This document shows positions 5,081-6,578 of a stretch of DNA of 6,578 nt, one piece after another. A program made the position numbers and the translations under genes. The notes under the pieces were generated by a model. It saw only the letters and a program-made list of their open reading frames with translations. It ran no database searches and was not told the origin of the DNA. The number at the start of each line of letters is the position of its first letter. Position 1 is the stretch's first letter. Location: assembly GCA_947472705.1 (NCBI GenBank), contig CANJDA010000120.1:1-6578 (forward strand), in the 5' to 3' direction. The stretch comes from Flavobacteriaceae bacterium (GTDB lineage Bacteria; Bacteroidota; Bacteroidia; Flavobacteriales; Flavobacteriaceae).

Positions 5081-6578
5081 ATGAAAAAACTTTTACTATC
5101 ATGCATTTTATTTGCTTTTGGAAGTAGTGCTTTTGCTCAGCTTACTTGTGCCAATGCTATAAATATTACTGCAAATGGGACATTAACTTGTCCAACACTT
5201 ACAGGTACCTACTCAGCTACTTGTTTAGCATCTTCAACTGGTATTAAAGCAATTTGGTATAAATATACACCAGCTTCTAACGGAGAAATGACTATTTCTT
5301 CTGATTTAGCTGTTAACCCAATTGCTACTTGTGATACAAGAATTTCTGTATTAAAAGGAACTTGTGCTGCTTTAACTTGTGTTGATTATAATGATGACGT
5401 TGATCCAGATGCGGCAACACCAAATTACAAGTCAAATATTACTGTTCCTGTTGCTGCTGGTACAACTTATTATATTCAGTGGGATAGTAGATGGTCTGCC
5501 ACTGGATTCCAGTTTACTTTCGATTTTCAAGCAGCTTCATGTATTCGTCCAGGTGCTGCTGATTTTTATTTACCAGACAGCTATACCACAACTGGTGCTA
5601 GTTTATATTGGAACAATGCTATCGGAGCTCCAACTGATTATGATGTTGATTGGAGTACTACTTTTGCTGATGCTCCAGGAACGGGAACAATTGTTAGTTA
5701 TCCAGCAGGAGCAACTACATATACACAAGCAGATATAGTTGGTTTACCTGAATCTTTAAATTTCAGATATTATGTTAGATCTAATTGCGGAGCTACTCAA
5801 AGTGCTTGGCAAGGTCCTCGATATGGTTATTTAGCGGTGCCACTTCCTTATTATAATGATTTTGAAAATCCAGATAATAACCTTACTGACGGATTTATAG
5901 GTTTTTCTCCACTTACAACTAGTGCAACATCAAATCCAGCTAGTTATGCTGATGGTGGAGATGGTACAGCAATGTATACTTTTAACCTTATTACTGGTAC
6001 TACAGCATCAAACAGATGGGCATACTCAAGAGCAATTACGCTACTTTCAGGAGAAGAAGTTACAATTAATTTTGCAACAAGATTATACCCAGCAACTGCA
6101 AATGATATGACTTTAGATGTTACGGTTGGTGATGCTCAAGTTGCGGCTAACCAAACAGAAGTAATTACAAGTATTACAGCTAATGATGCTACTGCTTATG
6201 TGCCTCAAACTGCTACTTGGACAGCTCCTGCTGATGGAATTTATTATTTTGGTTTCCATAATAACTCTCCAGTTGGTACTGTACAGTCATATATGTTCTT
6301 TGATACTTTAGATATTTCTTCAGTATTATCGACAAATAATTTTATTGCTTCTAAATTAAGTGTTTACCCTAATCCAGCAACAAATGTTGTTAATATCACT
6401 AATACTGTTAATGCTATTATTAGTAAAATTGAAATGACAGATTTGAATGGTAGAGTAGTAATGTCTCAAAACATTAATGCTACTAACGGTCAAGTTTCTA
6501 TTAGTGATTTAGCAGTTGGTGTTTACATGATGAAAATTAGTACTGATAAAGGAACTGCTGTTAAGAAAATTGTAAAAG
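5081..6578 (+). CDS. Secreted multidomain beta-sandwich protein with T9SS type A sorting domain; 3' end cut by window
   Basis: The frame is open from the ATG at 5081 to the window end: 499 codons plus the G that opens the next codon. A Sec signal peptide (MKKLLL to SSAFA, cleavage likely after A19 before Q20) is followed by a Cys-containing beta region (about 21-150; C23, C37, C48, C84, C95, C100) with WYKYTP, an acidic turn NDDVDPD (104-110) and AGTTYYIQWD. This resembles pre-peptidase-C-like jelly rolls of Bacteroidota. Residues 154-250 look like a fibronectin III domain (LYWNN, YDVDW, FRYYVRSNCG, SAWQGP). Residues 254-412 look like a jelly-roll module (YYNDFENP, YYFGFHNNS, YMFFDTLDIS). Residues 421-499 are the sorting domain: LSVYPNPATNVVNI, KIEMTDLNGRVV, ISDLAVGVYMMKI and the terminal KKIVK. 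Such tails direct export through the T9SS and then cleavage or lipid-sugar anchoring. No catalytic motif is visible; a binding or adhesin-like role is a guess. The stop codon should lie just beyond the window. Confidence 0.92.
   Translation, partial: MKKLLLSCILFAFGSSAFAQLTCANAINITANGTLTCPTLTGTYSATCLASSTGIKAIWYKYTPASNGEMTISSDLAVNPIATCDTRISVLKGTCAALTCVDYNDDVDPDAATPNYKSNITVPVAAGTTYYIQWDSRWSATGFQFTFDFQAASCIRPGAADFYLPDSYTTTGASLYWNNAIGAPTDYDVDWSTTFADAPGTGTIVSYPAGATTYTQADIVGLPESLNFRYYVRSNCGATQSAWQGPRYGYLAVPLPYYNDFENPDNNLTDGFIGFSPLTTSATSNPASYADGGDGTAMYTFNLITGTTASNRWAYSRAITLLSGEEVTINFATRLYPATANDMTLDVTVGDAQVAANQTEVITSITANDATAYVPQTATWTAPADGIYYFGFHNNSPVGTVQSYMFFDTLDISSVLSTNNFIASKLSVYPNPATNVVNITNTVNAIISKIEMTDLNGRVVMSQNINATNGQVSISDLAVGVYMMKISTDKGTAVKKIVK

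Noticed and set aside
5379..5738. Open frame of 119 codons on the plus strand, very rich in Leu, Ile and Gln, resembling a membrane protein
   Set aside because: It lies in another frame inside the long secreted-protein gene that starts at 5081. Its composition follows from out-of-frame reading of ACT/GCT/ATT-rich codons, and the true frame shows clear domains.
5922..6110. Open frame of 62 codons rich in Gln and Leu
   Set aside because: Same out-of-frame shadow of the T9SS cargo gene, with no family resemblance.

Overview
The window reads as ordinary chromosome of a Bacteroidota bacterium, most likely Flavobacteriia. The evidence is AT-rich DNA, start codons without Shine-Dalgarno sequences but with A/T-rich leaders, TAnnTTTG-type -7 promoter boxes, a bacillithiol-synthesis gene beside what looks like a GH3/beta-lactamase hydrolase, a small beta-barrel outer-membrane protein ending in YTF, and a modular secreted protein with a type IX secretion (T9SS) type A C-terminal sorting domain. 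No mobile element, CRISPR array, tRNA or rRNA was seen.

Left block (1-1868, plus strand): the 3' end of a serine-hydrolase/beta-lactamase-type gene, then bshA (first step of bacillithiol synthesis), then a small lipoprotein gene that overlaps bshA by 4 nt and resembles the PrcB family. The block closes with a perfect 17-bp hairpin whose arm includes the lipoprotein stop codon. The hairpin lies between convergent genes and probably terminates both strands.

Middle block (1887-4938): a minus-strand outer-membrane beta-barrel gene is divergent from aroC (chorismate synthase). The 208-nt gap between them holds one -7 box per direction and an exact 12-bp tandem repeat just upstream of the aroC box. 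A glutamate/aspartate-type cation symporter gene starts 3 nt after the aroC stop, so the two are probably co-transcribed.

Right block (4939-6578): a 142-nt gap carries an 8-bp dyad and a TAAATTTG box, followed by a long gene that runs off the window end. It encodes a signal peptide, a cysteine-containing beta-sandwich-like region, a fibronectin-III-like domain, a jelly-roll-like domain and a T9SS sorting domain, so the product should be exported and attached to or released from the cell surface. Only the last residue or residues and the stop codon appear to be missing.

I see no clear undescribed system. The points most worth following up are the lipoprotein coupled to bshA, the repeat in the aroC promoter, and the cation-site substitution in the symporter.
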